A stretch of 64,000 nt of DNA. Source: Anderseniella sp964390445. Its GTDB lineage: Bacteria > Pseudomonadota > Alphaproteobacteria > Rhizobiales > Aestuariivirgaceae. Below, piece after piece: positions 9,059-17,251 of the stretch; the first letter of the stretch is position 1; every line of letters starts with the position of its first letter. The notes below the pieces were generated by a model, which did no database searches, was not told the DNA's origin, and saw only the letters and a list, made by a program, of their open reading frames with translations. The position numbers were made by a program, and so were the translations under genes. The stretch lies in NCBI GenBank assembly GCA_964390445.1, contig CAYMJJ010000003.1, forward strand, positions 1-64,000, given 5' to 3'.

Positions 9059-9547
9059 ATGACGCAACCCGCTCCACAGTCTGACGACAAGGTTTACTGC
9101 CTCGATGGCCGGCAATCGCCAACGGCCGCCGCCATCCAGCGCGGCGTGGGCCGGATGCTGCGCGATGCCGCTTTTGCCAGCCTGTGTGAACTGCCGCTGG
9201 CCAACGGGCGGCGCGCCGACGTGATGGCCATCGGGCGCAAGGGCGAACTGTGGATCATCGAGATCAAGTCATCCCCGGCGGACTATCTCAGTGATCACAA
9301 GTGGCACAACTACATGGATTTCTGCGACAGGTTCTTCTTTGCCATCCCGCGCGACATGGACCCGGGCCTTATAGATACCCGCGCAGGCTTGATCATTGCC
9401 GATGCCTGGGGCGCCGAAATCATGCGCGACGTGGGCGAGGACCGGCTTGCACCTGCCCGGCGCAAGGCGGTTACGCTGCTGATTGCAAGGGCGGCCTCGC
9501 TGCGGCTTCAGTCGTCAACAGACCCCAACGCCAGCAGTCCGCTTTAA
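9059..9547 (+). CDS. mmcB: MmcB family DNA repair protein
   Basis: Protein of 162 residues that matches the alphaproteobacterial MmcB family, first described in Caulobacter as a DNA-damage-linked protein with a PD-(D/E)XK nuclease-like core. Visible core elements are the ADVMAIG strand, the WIIEIKSS strand carrying the acidic-lysine catalytic pattern, and the following HKWHNYMDFCDRFFFAIP block. It starts 40 bases after the exporter permease and converges with regA 6 bases apart. No LexA-type site is evident directly upstream. Confidence 0.85.
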   Translation: MTQPAPQSDDKVYCLDGRQSPTAAAIQRGVGRMLRDAAFASLCELPLANGRRADVMAIGRKGELWIIEIKSSPADYLSDHKWHNYMDFCDRFFFAIPRDMDPGLIDTRAGLIIADAWGAEIMRDVGEDRLAPARRKAVTLLIARAASLRLQSSTDPNASSPL

Positions 9548-9553
9548 GAAGCG

Positions 9554-10099
9554 CTAGCGCGGCGCACGCTTTGCAAGAATGCGCTGCAGGGTACGCCGGT
9601 GCATGTTCAACCGGCGCGCCGTTTCGGAGACGTTGCGATTGCACAGCTCATACACCCGCTGGATGTGCTCCCACCGCACCCGATCAGCCGACATCGGGTT
9701 GTCGGGCAAGGCCGCACGATTGTCTGTCTGCGCCATCAGCGCACCATACACCGCATCGGCATCAGCGGGCTTGGACAGGTAATCGGCCGCCCCGATCTTT
9801 ACCGCGGACACTGCGGTGGCAATGTTGCCATAGCCAGTCAGCACCACGGCGCGCGCGTCTGGCCTGACCCGGTGAATGGCCTCGACAACATCAAGCCCGT
9901 TGCCGTCTTCGAGGCGCAAGTCGACGACCGCATAGGACGGCGGATCGCGCTTTACCTCGACCAGGGCCTCGGCAACGCTTTGCGCCATACGCACCTCGAA
10001 CCCGCGGGTCTCCATGGCGCGTCCCAGCCTTTGCAGGAACGGACGGTCGTCATCGACCAGCAGCAGGGACATTTCACCTTCGGGTAGCGTATCATTCAT
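9554..10099 (-). CDS. regA: Redox response regulator RegA/ActR/PrrA
   Basis: Response regulator of the RegB/RegA system that controls energy metabolism according to the redox state of the quinone pool. It has 181 residues from the ATG at 10099 (a TTG 9 bases upstream is possible). The receiver domain has the acidic pocket LLLVDDD at about 16-18, the phospho-acceptor aspartate in VVDLRLEDG at about 60, and TGYGN and KPADAD further on. The C-terminal Fis-type helix-turn-helix (NVSETARRLNMHRRTLQRIL) is nearly invariant in this family. It lies directly downstream of regB on the same strand. Confidence 0.95.
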   Translation of the reverse strand: MNDTLPEGEMSLLLVDDDRPFLQRLGRAMETRGFEVRMAQSVAEALVEVKRDPPSYAVVDLRLEDGNGLDVVEAIHRVRPDARAVVLTGYGNIATAVSAVKIGAADYLSKPADADAVYGALMAQTDNRAALPDNPMSADRVRWEHIQRVYELCNRNVSETARRLNMHRRTLQRILAKRAPR

Positions 10100-10190
10100 T
10101 GCGTTCAATCCGTTACGTTGTCGATCAAATCGTGTTTCATGTCCGGGACTTCGGGTTCATGAAAGTTACTTTTGCCCACAGCGGCCAAAA

Positions 10191-11597
10191 TCACAAGCCG
10201 CTCTTCAGGCCTGCCGGTTCTTCCAGCACTTCGCGCGGCCAGACGATGCGCACCACGGCACCGGTTTCCGGTGCGGCCCGGTTGGCCAGCGTCACCTGAG
10301 CGCCGGAGCGCTCCAGCAGGGTCTTGGCGATGAAGAAGCCGAGCCCCATGCCACCGGTGCCATCGCGCCGGACCGGTTCAGCCGCAGCATAACGGCTGCG
10401 GGTGGTGACAAACGGATCCCCAAGCCGCTCCATGATGTCGTGGGGAAACCCGCTGCCATCGTCACTGATCGTCACGCTGACCTGTTCCAGCGACCACGAT
10501 ATCCGCACAGTGACGCTTGAGCGGGCAAAGTCGACAGCATTCTCCATCAGGTTGCCAATGGCGTACTTGATGGCGGTATTGCGGGCCATCACCGGCTCTT
10601 GCAGCGGTTCGCCGTCACGCCCGGTCTTGGGCTCCACGTCGAACAGGATTGCCACGTCTGCGGTATTCAGCGGCCCGGCAATCTCCTCCACCAGCGCCGT
10701 CATGCGCACTGTCTGCATCATGGCGTCCGACTGGTTGTCGCGCCGCGTCAGCCGCGACAGGATTTCCCGGCAGCGTTGCGATTGAGATACCAGCAGATCG
10801 AGGTCGTCAGCCTGTGGTCCTTCAAGCTTCGCTTCGTGTTTCAGTTCCTTGGCAACCAGTGCGATGGTGGCAAGAGGTGTGCCAAGTTCATGCGCAGCGG
10901 CAGCCGCCAGCCCGTCAAGCGCCGACAGTTGCTGTTCATGAGCCAGCGCAACTTCGGTGGCCGCAAGCGCGTTGGCCATGTCGCGGGCTTCACTGGCAAC
11001 CGAACTGACATACAGCGTGGAAAACACGATGCCGCACACCAGCGCGATCCAGATGCCGAACTTGTACAGGTCGGACAATTCAATGACTTCCGCCTGATGC
11101 CACGGCAACTGGTGGTGCCACAGCGCCAGCACCGAGGCCAGTACAATGGCCAGCCCTGCCAGCAACAGCGTACGGTTCATCGGCATGGTAGCAGCCGAAA
11201 CGGTAACCGGGACGATGAACAGGAAAACAAACGGGTTGGTGATGCCGCCGGTCAGATACAGCAGCACTGCAAGCTGGACAATGTCATAGGCCAGCAGCAG
11301 CGAGGCAAAGCGCTGGTGCAGCCGGGCGGTGACGTTCCAGCCAAGTGACAGCGATATGTTGAGCCACGCCGAGAGCGCAATCACCGTCAGGCATATGCCC
11401 AGTGGCAAGGGAAAGCCGAACCACAGATGCACCACACCCACGGCCAGAAGCTGGCCAGTCACGGCAAGCCAGCGCAACCGCACCGAGGTGCGCAGCCGGA
11501 GGCCTTCGGTAGCGAACAGCGAATGGATCGAGCGTCTGGAGCTGCTCGCCGCAGCACCAATGCCTGTTGCGCCAAGATCGGGTTGTGCATGCGCCAT
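10191..11597 (-). CDS. regB: Redox sensor histidine kinase RegB/ActS/PrrB
   Basis: Inner-membrane sensor kinase, partner of RegA. There are about six hydrophobic segments in the first 200 residues, containing the quinone-sensing GGITNPF motif at about 117-123. The phosphoacceptor histidine is in AAAHELGTPLA at about 236, and the redox-active cysteine follows in QRCREIL at about 276. The ATPase domain has NLMENAVDFA, DDGSGF and a GGMGLGFFIAK glycine-rich lid. I start at ATG 11597 (468 residues); an in-frame TTG at 11624 would add nine. It lies 91 bases upstream of regA and is divergent from the SCO gene. All known sensing residues are present, so it should be functional. Confidence 0.94.
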   Translation of the reverse strand: MAHAQPDLGATGIGAAASSSRRSIHSLFATEGLRLRTSVRLRWLAVTGQLLAVGVVHLWFGFPLPLGICLTVIALSAWLNISLSLGWNVTARLHQRFASLLLAYDIVQLAVLLYLTGGITNPFVFLFIVPVTVSAATMPMNRTLLLAGLAIVLASVLALWHHQLPWHQAEVIELSDLYKFGIWIALVCGIVFSTLYVSSVASEARDMANALAATEVALAHEQQLSALDGLAAAAAHELGTPLATIALVAKELKHEAKLEGPQADDLDLLVSQSQRCREILSRLTRRDNQSDAMMQTVRMTALVEEIAGPLNTADVAILFDVEPKTGRDGEPLQEPVMARNTAIKYAIGNLMENAVDFARSSVTVRISWSLEQVSVTISDDGSGFPHDIMERLGDPFVTTRSRYAAAEPVRRDGTGGMGLGFFIAKTLLERSGAQVTLANRAAPETGAVVRIVWPREVLEEPAGLKSGL

Positions 11598-11665
11598 GGT
11601 CGAACCGCTCTGGGTATCACTCAAGGGTTACAGTTGACCCAACCTAGTCCGGCCATGCGCAGCAA

Positions 11666-11676
11666 CACAAGTTGTG
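11666..11676. promoter_or_regulatory. Small palindrome in the regB-sco divergent promoter region
   Basis: CACAAGTTGTG, with 5-base arms, lies in the 184-base divergent region between regB and the SCO gene; a second CACAACT lies at about 11702. It could be an operator shared by the two genes, but I cannot assign a binding protein. Confidence 0.25.
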
Positions 11677-11781
11677 CATGACACCCGCTCGCCAAAGCGG
11701 CACACAACTCACGATTTGCGGGAAACGGTTGCGTGAATCTGTCGCTTTGCCGGATGTGGCGGGCAGGCTTACACGTTGCTC

Positions 11782-12396
11782 ATGAACAAGTCAGCACTGA
11801 TCCTGGCCCTGGGGGCCATCTTGGTGGCACTTGGTGCACTTGCTGCTACGCTGGTCTATTCACCCGGATCGCGCATGGGCGAGGTGATCTCCAGTGGCGA
11901 GGCACTGGTGGGTGGCAGCTTCGAAGCCACCGACGAAACCGGCAAGCGCGTCAGCGACAAGGACTTTCTCGGCAAGCATGCACTGTACTATTTCGGCTTC
12001 ACCTACTGTCCGGATGTGTGTCCGGCCGAACTGCAGGTGCTTTCAGCAGCCCTCAACGAAGTGCCCGACGCCGAGAAGAACTTCCGGCTGGTGTTCGTGA
12101 CGATCGATCCGGCCCGTGACACGCCTGAAGTGATGAAGAGCTACGTGGAAAACTTCTGGCCCGGCACCACCGGACTAACCGGGTCGGACGAGGATATCCG
12201 CAACCTGGCGTCGAAGTTCCGCGTGTACTACGCCAAGGCACCCGATCCGGAAGGTACGCGCAAGGACGACTACCTGATGGATCACTCGTCCATCGCCTAC
12301 CTGATGGGCCCGGACGGCAGGTTCATCAAGCATTTCCCCTATGGCACATCGGCTGACACGATTGCGCAAGAGCTCAAGGCCGTTACCAAAAAGTGA
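11782..12396 (+). CDS. senC: SCO1/SenC/PrrC copper chaperone
   Basis: Membrane-anchored thioredoxin-fold protein of 204 residues that delivers copper to the CuA site of cytochrome c oxidase. An N-terminal hydrophobic anchor (about residues 5-26) is followed by the copper-binding CPDVC at about 76-80 and the distal histidine in MDHSS. The start at ATG 11782 is preferred over the TTG two codons earlier. In several alphaproteobacteria a senC homologue sits with the regB/regA genes, and here it is divergent from regB, which supports the name and suggests redox control of its expression. Confidence 0.92.
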   Translation: MNKSALILALGAILVALGALAATLVYSPGSRMGEVISSGEALVGGSFEATDETGKRVSDKDFLGKHALYYFGFTYCPDVCPAELQVLSAALNEVPDAEKNFRLVFVTIDPARDTPEVMKSYVENFWPGTTGLTGSDEDIRNLASKFRVYYAKAPDPEGTRKDDYLMDHSSIAYLMGPDGRFIKHFPYGTSADTIAQELKAVTKK

Positions 12397-12437
12397 CGCT
12401 GTCCGTGTTTTTGCTCGATATGCTGGCGGAAAGGCGT

Positions 12438-12449
12438 ATCCTGCAGGAT
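12438..12449. repeat. 12-bp palindrome ATCCTGCAGGAT, copy 1
   Basis: Perfect palindrome between the SCO gene and the PHB depolymerase gene. The identical 12-mer recurs at 24084-24095 in the dnaA leader. Function unknown. Confidence 0.3.
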
Positions 12450-12475
12450 CGTGACGCTGTTTAGAACTTCTTGTC

Positions 12476-12492
12476 ATGTTGCACTGCAACAT
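12476..12492. promoter_or_regulatory. Palindrome upstream of PHB depolymerase gene, PhaR-like candidate
   Basis: ATGTTGCACTGCAACAT has perfect 8-base arms around a single C and lies 51 bases upstream of the phaZ start. Its core TTGC-N3-GCAA resembles the TGC/GCA-type targets described for the PHB-sensing repressor PhaR. The assignment is inference; the palindrome itself is plain. Confidence 0.45.
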
Positions 12493-12542
12493 CAGATGTC
12501 CTATGTAGTAGGCAGATTAACGTTTCGACCCCGCAGGTGACA

Positions 12543-13775
12543 ATGCTGTACATGCTTTACGAGATGAACCACGCGGCCGTCGCTCCGTGGCGGGCAGCAG
12601 CGAATTTTGGTCAGGCCTTCTGGAGTAACGACATCAACCCGCTGGCCTCGACAGAGTTCGGCCGTTCGATGTCGGCATCGCTGGAAATGTTCGAACGTCT
12701 AACTCGCCGCTATGGCAAGCCGCCGTTCGACATCGACGCCGTGACGGTCAATGGCCAAGACGTAGCCGTTAGCGCGAAAGTGGTGCTCGAAAAACCGTTC
12801 TGCCGGCTGATCAAGTTTGAAAAGCAGATCAAGCGAAACGGCAAGGCCCCAGAGCACAAGAAGATCCTGATTGTTGCGCCGATGTCCGGTCACTATGCAA
12901 CACTGCTGCGCGGCACCGTTGAAGCCATGCTGCCGCACGGCGACGTGTACATCACCGACTGGGTCGATGCGCGCGACGTGCCGCTGGCGCTGGGTTCGTT
13001 CGACCTGGATGACTACATCGACTACGTGATCGAAATGGTGCATCTGCTCGGCGAGAAAACGCACGTCATGGCAGTGTGCCAGCCAACCGTTCCGGTGCTG
13101 GCCGCCGTGTCCCTGATGCACCAGCGCAAGGACAGGCTGGTGCCGGCTTCAATGATCCTGATGGGCGGGCCGATTGATACCCGCCGCAATCCGACCGCCG
13201 TTAACCTGATGGCCACCGAGCGCGGTACCGGCTGGTTCAAGCGCCATGTCATCACCCGCGTACCGCCGCCGAACGCCGGCTTCATGCGCAAGGTCTATCC
13301 GGGCTTCCTGCAACTGACCGGCTTCATGACGATGAACCTCGACCGGCACATGGATGCCCACCGGGAGTTGTACTGGCACCTCGTCGAAGGCGACGGTGAC
13401 TCGGCTGAAAAGCACCAGGAATTCTACGACGAGTATCTGTCGGTCATGGACCTGACTGCCGAGTTCTACCTGCAGACCATCGAGAAGGTGTTCGTGAAGC
13501 AGGCTCTGCCAAAGGGCGAGTTCACCTACCGCGACATGCTGATCGAACCGGCATCCATCACCAACACCGCCCTGATGACAGTTGAAGGTGAGCGCGACGA
13601 CATTTCCGGCATCGGCCAGTCGGAAGCCGCGCACGAGCTTTGCCCCAATATCCCCGCGGAAAAGCGGTCCCACTACCTGCAGGAGAAGGTTGGTCACTAC
13701 GGCGTGTTCAACGGCTCCAGGTTCCGCGCCCACGTGGTGCCCCGCGTCGTACAGTTCATGGATCAGCACAACTGA
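12543..13775 (+). CDS. phaZ: Intracellular poly(3-hydroxybutyrate) depolymerase
   Basis: Mobilises stored PHB granules in the cytoplasm. The 410-residue protein matches the intracellular depolymerase family in which the nucleophile is a cysteine in a lipase-box-like AVCQPTVP (Cys at about 179) rather than serine. Other family blocks are the N-terminal MLYMLYEMNHAAVAPWR, MSGHYATLLRGTVE, YITDWVDARDVP and the C-terminal VGHYGVFNGSRF with the catalytic histidine. The start at ATG 12543 follows GCAGGTGA. It is monocistronic, with a strong palindrome 51 bases upstream. No phaC, phaP or phaR lies nearby. Confidence 0.93.
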   Translation: MLYMLYEMNHAAVAPWRAAANFGQAFWSNDINPLASTEFGRSMSASLEMFERLTRRYGKPPFDIDAVTVNGQDVAVSAKVVLEKPFCRLIKFEKQIKRNGKAPEHKKILIVAPMSGHYATLLRGTVEAMLPHGDVYITDWVDARDVPLALGSFDLDDYIDYVIEMVHLLGEKTHVMAVCQPTVPVLAAVSLMHQRKDRLVPASMILMGGPIDTRRNPTAVNLMATERGTGWFKRHVITRVPPPNAGFMRKVYPGFLQLTGFMTMNLDRHMDAHRELYWHLVEGDGDSAEKHQEFYDEYLSVMDLTAEFYLQTIEKVFVKQALPKGEFTYRDMLIEPASITNTALMTVEGERDDISGIGQSEAAHELCPNIPAEKRSHYLQEKVGHYGVFNGSRFRAHVVPRVVQFMDQHN

Positions 13776-13892
13776 CGGCGGGTGAGCCTCGCTCAAAGAG
13801 CTGCGCGATTGATCGCTGCGCGCGTTTCGTGACAGACTCGGCGCAAGTCGCCGGCCTTACGAATCAGCCCCGGCGGGCGGGCCGACACGAAC

Positions 13893-14654
13893 ATGCCAAT
13901 CAAGCATTTCAGGAAACTGATCGGGTATGCCCTGGCCGAGGAAGCGGCACCGGGGTCGCTGCAGCTTGACGGCCGCGAAGTACCGGTGCGTTACCGCCGC
14001 AACCCGCGCGCCCAGCGCATCGTCATGCGCATGGACAAGACCGGCAAGGGCATCGTGCTGACCGTGCCCGACGGCACCAGCCACGCCCGTGCACACGAGT
14101 TCGCTAGGTCGCAATCCGGATGGATCTGGCAACGGCTTGAAGCAGCCGGTGACCAAAAGTATTCAGATGGCCTTGCCGGTGCCTCTATCATCGTGCGCGG
14201 CACCAGCCACGTGATCATTGCCGCCGAAGGCCGCGGTGTACCCGTCCACATTCGCGACCTGCCCGAACCCAGCCTTATGGTGCGCGGCGAACCCGAGCAC
14301 ATGGTCCGCAGGATCACGGATTTCCTGAAGCGCGAGGCGAAGGCTGACCTTGAGCGCACGTCGCGCGCCTATGCCGATGCAATGAACGTTTCATTCAAGA
14401 CCATCACCGTTCGCGACACCACCAGCCGCTGGGGCTCGTGTTCGAGCACCGGCACGCTGTCCTATTCATGGCGGCTGATCCTGGCACCGCCAAGGGTGCT
14501 GGACTATGTCGCGGCGCACGAGGTGGCGCACCTGCGCGAGATGAACCATGGCCCTGACTTCTGGGAGCTGGTGTACCGGCATTGCCCGCATACCGACATG
14601 GCACGAAAGTGGCTGCGCAAGAACGGCCATACGCTGCACAAGCTGCCGATCTGA
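13893..14654 (+). CDS. YgjP-type zinc metallohydrolase (M48-like, DUF45)
   Basis: Protein of 253 residues from the YgjP/WLM-SprT-like family. The zinc site HEVAH is at about 209-213, followed by the third ligand in MNHGPDFW; RDTTSRWGSCSSTGTLSYSWRL is the family's conserved strand ahead of it. The biological substrate of this family is unknown, so I give no more specific role. It stands alone on the plus strand, converging with the penicillin-binding protein gene (30 bases apart). Confidence 0.88.
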   Translation: MPIKHFRKLIGYALAEEAAPGSLQLDGREVPVRYRRNPRAQRIVMRMDKTGKGIVLTVPDGTSHARAHEFARSQSGWIWQRLEAAGDQKYSDGLAGASIIVRGTSHVIIAAEGRGVPVHIRDLPEPSLMVRGEPEHMVRRITDFLKREAKADLERTSRAYADAMNVSFKTITVRDTTSRWGSCSSTGTLSYSWRLILAPPRVLDYVAAHEVAHLREMNHGPDFWELVYRHCPHTDMARKWLRKNGHTLHKLPI

Positions 14655-14684
14655 AAGATTCCGGCGCGGAGTGCGAATGTTGGC

Positions 14685-16835
14685 TCAGCGTGTCTGCTGG
14701 AACTGCTCGCGGCGGCGTTCGCTGAAGGATTTTTCCCCTTGCGGCTGACGAATCTCCGGTTCAGGCGCGGGCTCGCCTGAGCCAAAGATGTTGCGCAGGC
14801 TGTCGACAAAACCGCCGCCATCATACTGCGCGGTGGCATCGGGATCAGGGGCGTATGCAATGGCCGGCTCATCCACCCCGTAGTACCCCGGCAACGGCAC
14901 CGAATCCTTGTTGGCGTGGGCCGGAACCATGACCGAGGCAAAAATCCGCGCGGGCATCGACCCACCGGTCACGTCTTTGGTCGGCGAGTTGTCATCGTTG
15001 CCAACCCACACGCCGGCCACCAGGTGCGAGGTGTAGCCGATCAGCCATGCATCCCGGTAATCCTGCGAGGTGCCGGTCTTGCCGCCTGTTTCATGGTTCT
15101 CGATCCGGGCTGCCGTGCCGGTACCATCCTCAATGACCTGACGCAGCATGTAGTTCATGGCGCCAAGGCTTTCGAACGAGATGACCTGTCCCGGCCCGCC
15201 ACCGGAGCGTTCATACAGCACCTTGCCTTCGCGGGTGGTGATGCGGGTGATCGCGTGGGGCAGCACGCCGCTGCCACCGTTGGCGAACGGCACATAGGCC
15301 GTGGTCATTTCCAGCAGCGAAACCTCCGAGGTGCCCAGTGCAATCGAGGCATTGGCCACCATCGGCGATGAGATGCCCAGCCTGCGCGCGGTAGCCGCGA
15401 CGTTGTCAGGACCCACTTCAACGGCCAGCTTTGCCGCGACAGTGTTGATGGACTTGGACAAGGCTGTGGTCAGGGAGACCGGGCCAAGATGCTTCTTCCT
15501 GTAGTTGTCTGGCGACCAGGTGCCGAAGGTGACGGGCTCGTCGATCTTGACGGTTTTCGGGGTCATGCCGGCATCAATGGCAGCCAGGTACACGAACGGC
15601 TTGAACGAAGAGCCAGGCTGGCGCCGCGCTTTCACGGCGCGGTTGAACTGGCTTTGGGCGTAGGACCGCCCGCCGATCATCGCACGCACCGCGCCGGTCG
15701 TGTCCATCACCACCATGGCGGCCTGGGTGGCGGTGAATTTCTTGCCGTTGGCTTCCAGTTCGGCTCGAACAGCGTTTTCGGCAGACACCTGCAATTGCGG
15801 GTCGATGGTGGTTTCGACAACCACCGAATCCCTCAATTCACCGATCAACTCTGGCAGGCTTTCCGACACCCAGTCGACCACGTAGCGTTTGGCAGAAATG
15901 TAGGAGGTGCCGGCCGAGCGCGCCTTGACGCCCGTGGTGGCATCGGCTTCTGCCTGGGTGATGAAACCTGCCTCGACCATGTCCTTGAGTACTTCGCGAG
16001 CCCGGGCGTTGGCACGCTCGGTCGAGGCAATGGGGTTGAGGCGGCTGGGTGCCTTGAGGACGGCTGCCAGCACCGCGGCTTCCGACAGGTTCACATCGCG
16101 GGCGGACTTGCCGAAGAATCTTTCGGCGGCCTTGTCGATGCCGGTGGCACCTGCGCCAAAGTATACCCGGTTCATGTAGAGCTGGAGGATCTCGTCCTTG
16201 GAGTACTTGCTCTCCAGCCACAGTGCCAGCACTGCTTCTTGCAGTTTGCGTTCGAGCGTACGCTCAGGTTTCAGGAACAGGTTCTTGGCAAGCTGCTGGG
16301 TCAGCGTCGATCCACCCTGGACCGTCGCGCCCGCGCGCCAATTGCTTACCAGCGCGCGCCCGATGCCGATCGGATCGAGGCCAAAATGCGAATAGAACCG
16401 GCGGTCCTCGATGGCAATTATCGCCTGGGGCACGTATGGCGGCAACTCGTCGATACGCACCGCATCACCGAAGAAGGCACCGCGTTCTGCCAGCACCGAG
16501 CCATCGGCTGCCAACAGCATGATGCCTGGCTCTCGCTCGGGGATGTTGAACAGTCCCTGCTTGTCGAGGTTGACGAACAGGTAGCCGGTCATGGCAAACG
16601 CCGCGATTACTGCCCACAGGCCCAGCATCATGGTCCATGACATCAGCCGGAACAGCAGGGGACGCCGCCGTGCCCTGCCGCGCGGTGCGCTTGCGCTCTC
16701 GCTCTTGCGGCGCGGCCCCGGGCCTGAAAACACAGGCTCACGGCGCTGTGGCAATTTCTTCTTTCTGCCTAACCCCAACACTTCGAGCAATTCCTCGTGC
16801 TTGACCGGCACACACGCCGCCCACCGGCAAGGCAT
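14685..16835 (-). CDS. Class A (1A-family) penicillin-binding protein
   Basis: Bifunctional murein glycosyltransferase/transpeptidase of up to 716 residues. A basic N-terminal tail is followed by one transmembrane helix at about 65-90. The GT51 domain has the catalytic EDRRFYSHFG and GGSTLTQQLAKN. The transpeptidase has SSFK near 407, SKSIN, and KTGTS near 585. The C-terminal tail is Pro/Glu-rich. The ATG at 16835 has a weak ribosome site; a GTG at 16781 is preceded by GAGGAA at 9 bases and is a good alternative start. A perfect CtrA motif lies 37 bases upstream of the ATG, suggesting cell-cycle timing of wall growth. Confidence 0.93.
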   Translation of the reverse strand: MPCRWAACVPVKHEELLEVLGLGRKKKLPQRREPVFSGPGPRRKSESASAPRGRARRRPLLFRLMSWTMMLGLWAVIAAFAMTGYLFVNLDKQGLFNIPEREPGIMLLAADGSVLAERGAFFGDAVRIDELPPYVPQAIIAIEDRRFYSHFGLDPIGIGRALVSNWRAGATVQGGSTLTQQLAKNLFLKPERTLERKLQEAVLALWLESKYSKDEILQLYMNRVYFGAGATGIDKAAERFFGKSARDVNLSEAAVLAAVLKAPSRLNPIASTERANARAREVLKDMVEAGFITQAEADATTGVKARSAGTSYISAKRYVVDWVSESLPELIGELRDSVVVETTIDPQLQVSAENAVRAELEANGKKFTATQAAMVVMDTTGAVRAMIGGRSYAQSQFNRAVKARRQPGSSFKPFVYLAAIDAGMTPKTVKIDEPVTFGTWSPDNYRKKHLGPVSLTTALSKSINTVAAKLAVEVGPDNVAATARRLGISSPMVANASIALGTSEVSLLEMTTAYVPFANGGSGVLPHAITRITTREGKVLYERSGGGPGQVISFESLGAMNYMLRQVIEDGTGTAARIENHETGGKTGTSQDYRDAWLIGYTSHLVAGVWVGNDDNSPTKDVTGGSMPARIFASVMVPAHANKDSVPLPGYYGVDEPAIAYAPDPDATAQYDGGGFVDSLRNIFGSGEPAPEPEIRQPQGEKSFSERRREQFQQTR

Positions 16836-16856
16836 GCGGCCAAGGTCTCGCGCAAC

Positions 16857-16911
16857 CCTAGAGGGTGCGGATTAACCAGTTGTTAATGCTACCGGCCAGC
16901 GCCGGATACAA
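16857..16911. repeat. 55-bp direct duplication, left copy
   Basis: This 55-base sequence is identical to 17012-17066 and ends exactly where the N run begins. It is best explained as overlapping contig ends. Confidence 0.9.
16872..16886 (-). promoter_or_regulatory. CtrA-type binding site upstream of the PBP gene
   Basis: TTAACCAGTTGTTAA is an exact match to the TTAA-N7-TTAA consensus of the cell-cycle regulator CtrA. It lies 37 bases upstream of the annotated PBP start (91 from the alternative GTG). It is repeated in the duplicated contig end at 17027-17041. Confidence 0.65.
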
Positions 16912-17011
16912 NNNNNNNNNNNNNNNNNNNNNNNNNNNNNNNNNNNNNNNNNNNNNNNNNNNNNNNNNNNNNNNNNNNNNNNNNNNNNNNNNNNNNNNNN
17001 NNNNNNNNNNN
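16912..17011. other. Assembly gap (100 N)
   Basis: Exactly 100 undetermined bases, the conventional placeholder for a scaffold join of unknown length. It is flanked by identical 55-base ends. Confidence 0.99.
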
Positions 17012-17066
17012 CCTAGAGGGTGCGGATTAACCAGTTGTTAATGCTACCGGCCAGCGCCGGATACAA
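17012..17066. repeat. 55-bp direct duplication, right copy
   Basis: Identical to 16857-16911 and begins on the first base after the N run. Confidence 0.9.
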
Positions 17067-17144
17067 GATCATCACGCACCTCCGGCACGGCTTGACGTCG
17101 AAACGTGTCACTACAATGGCGATGCGCCGGCAAACTTCGCGGCG

Positions 17145-17194
17145 CTAGAGCATCATTTGATCAGACTGAATCAACTGATCGAATAAAGATGCTC
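17145..17194. repeat. Palindromic dispersed-repeat element 1 (GAGCATC...GATGCTC)
   Basis: The outer arms CTAGAGCATC and GATGCTC enclose a second symmetric part, TTGATCAG...CTGATCGA. The layout and the GAGCAT-type ends resemble the short dispersed palindromes common in Rhizobiales chromosomes. It may fold as RNA, but no T-run follows on either strand. Confidence 0.6.
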
Positions 17195-17206
17195 GCTTTG
17201 AAAGTG

Positions 17207-17251
17207 CTAGAGCAACTTTTAGCCGTTCAACTCGAACGGCTGTTGCTCTAG
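17207..17251. repeat. Long stem-loop overlapping the gyrB stop codon
   Basis: CTAGAGCAAC pairs with GTTGCTCTAG, and AGCCGTTC pairs with GAACGGCT around the loop AACTC, with a four-base bulge. The right arm contains the gyrB stop codon (17248-17250). It may act as a 3' stabilising or weak termination structure. The ends match those of the neighbouring element at 17145-17194. Confidence 0.7.

Larger units (their letters stand above)
16836..17247. other. Intergenic region gyrB-PBP, including assembly gap
   Basis: No gene is seen. It holds a CtrA-type motif, a 55-base sequence present twice on either side of a 100-N run, and two stem-loop elements beside gyrB. If the N run is an artefact, the true intergenic distance is about 257 bases. 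Confidence 0.7.

Noticed and set aside
13776..13892. tRNA or small RNA between phaZ and the metallohydrolase gene
   Set aside because: No cloverleaf pairing or T-loop consensus was visible; only GC-rich short repeats.
17207..17251. Stem-loop read as a standard gyrB terminator
   Set aside because: The stem is long, but no T-run follows on the gyrB strand; it fits a dispersed repeat better.
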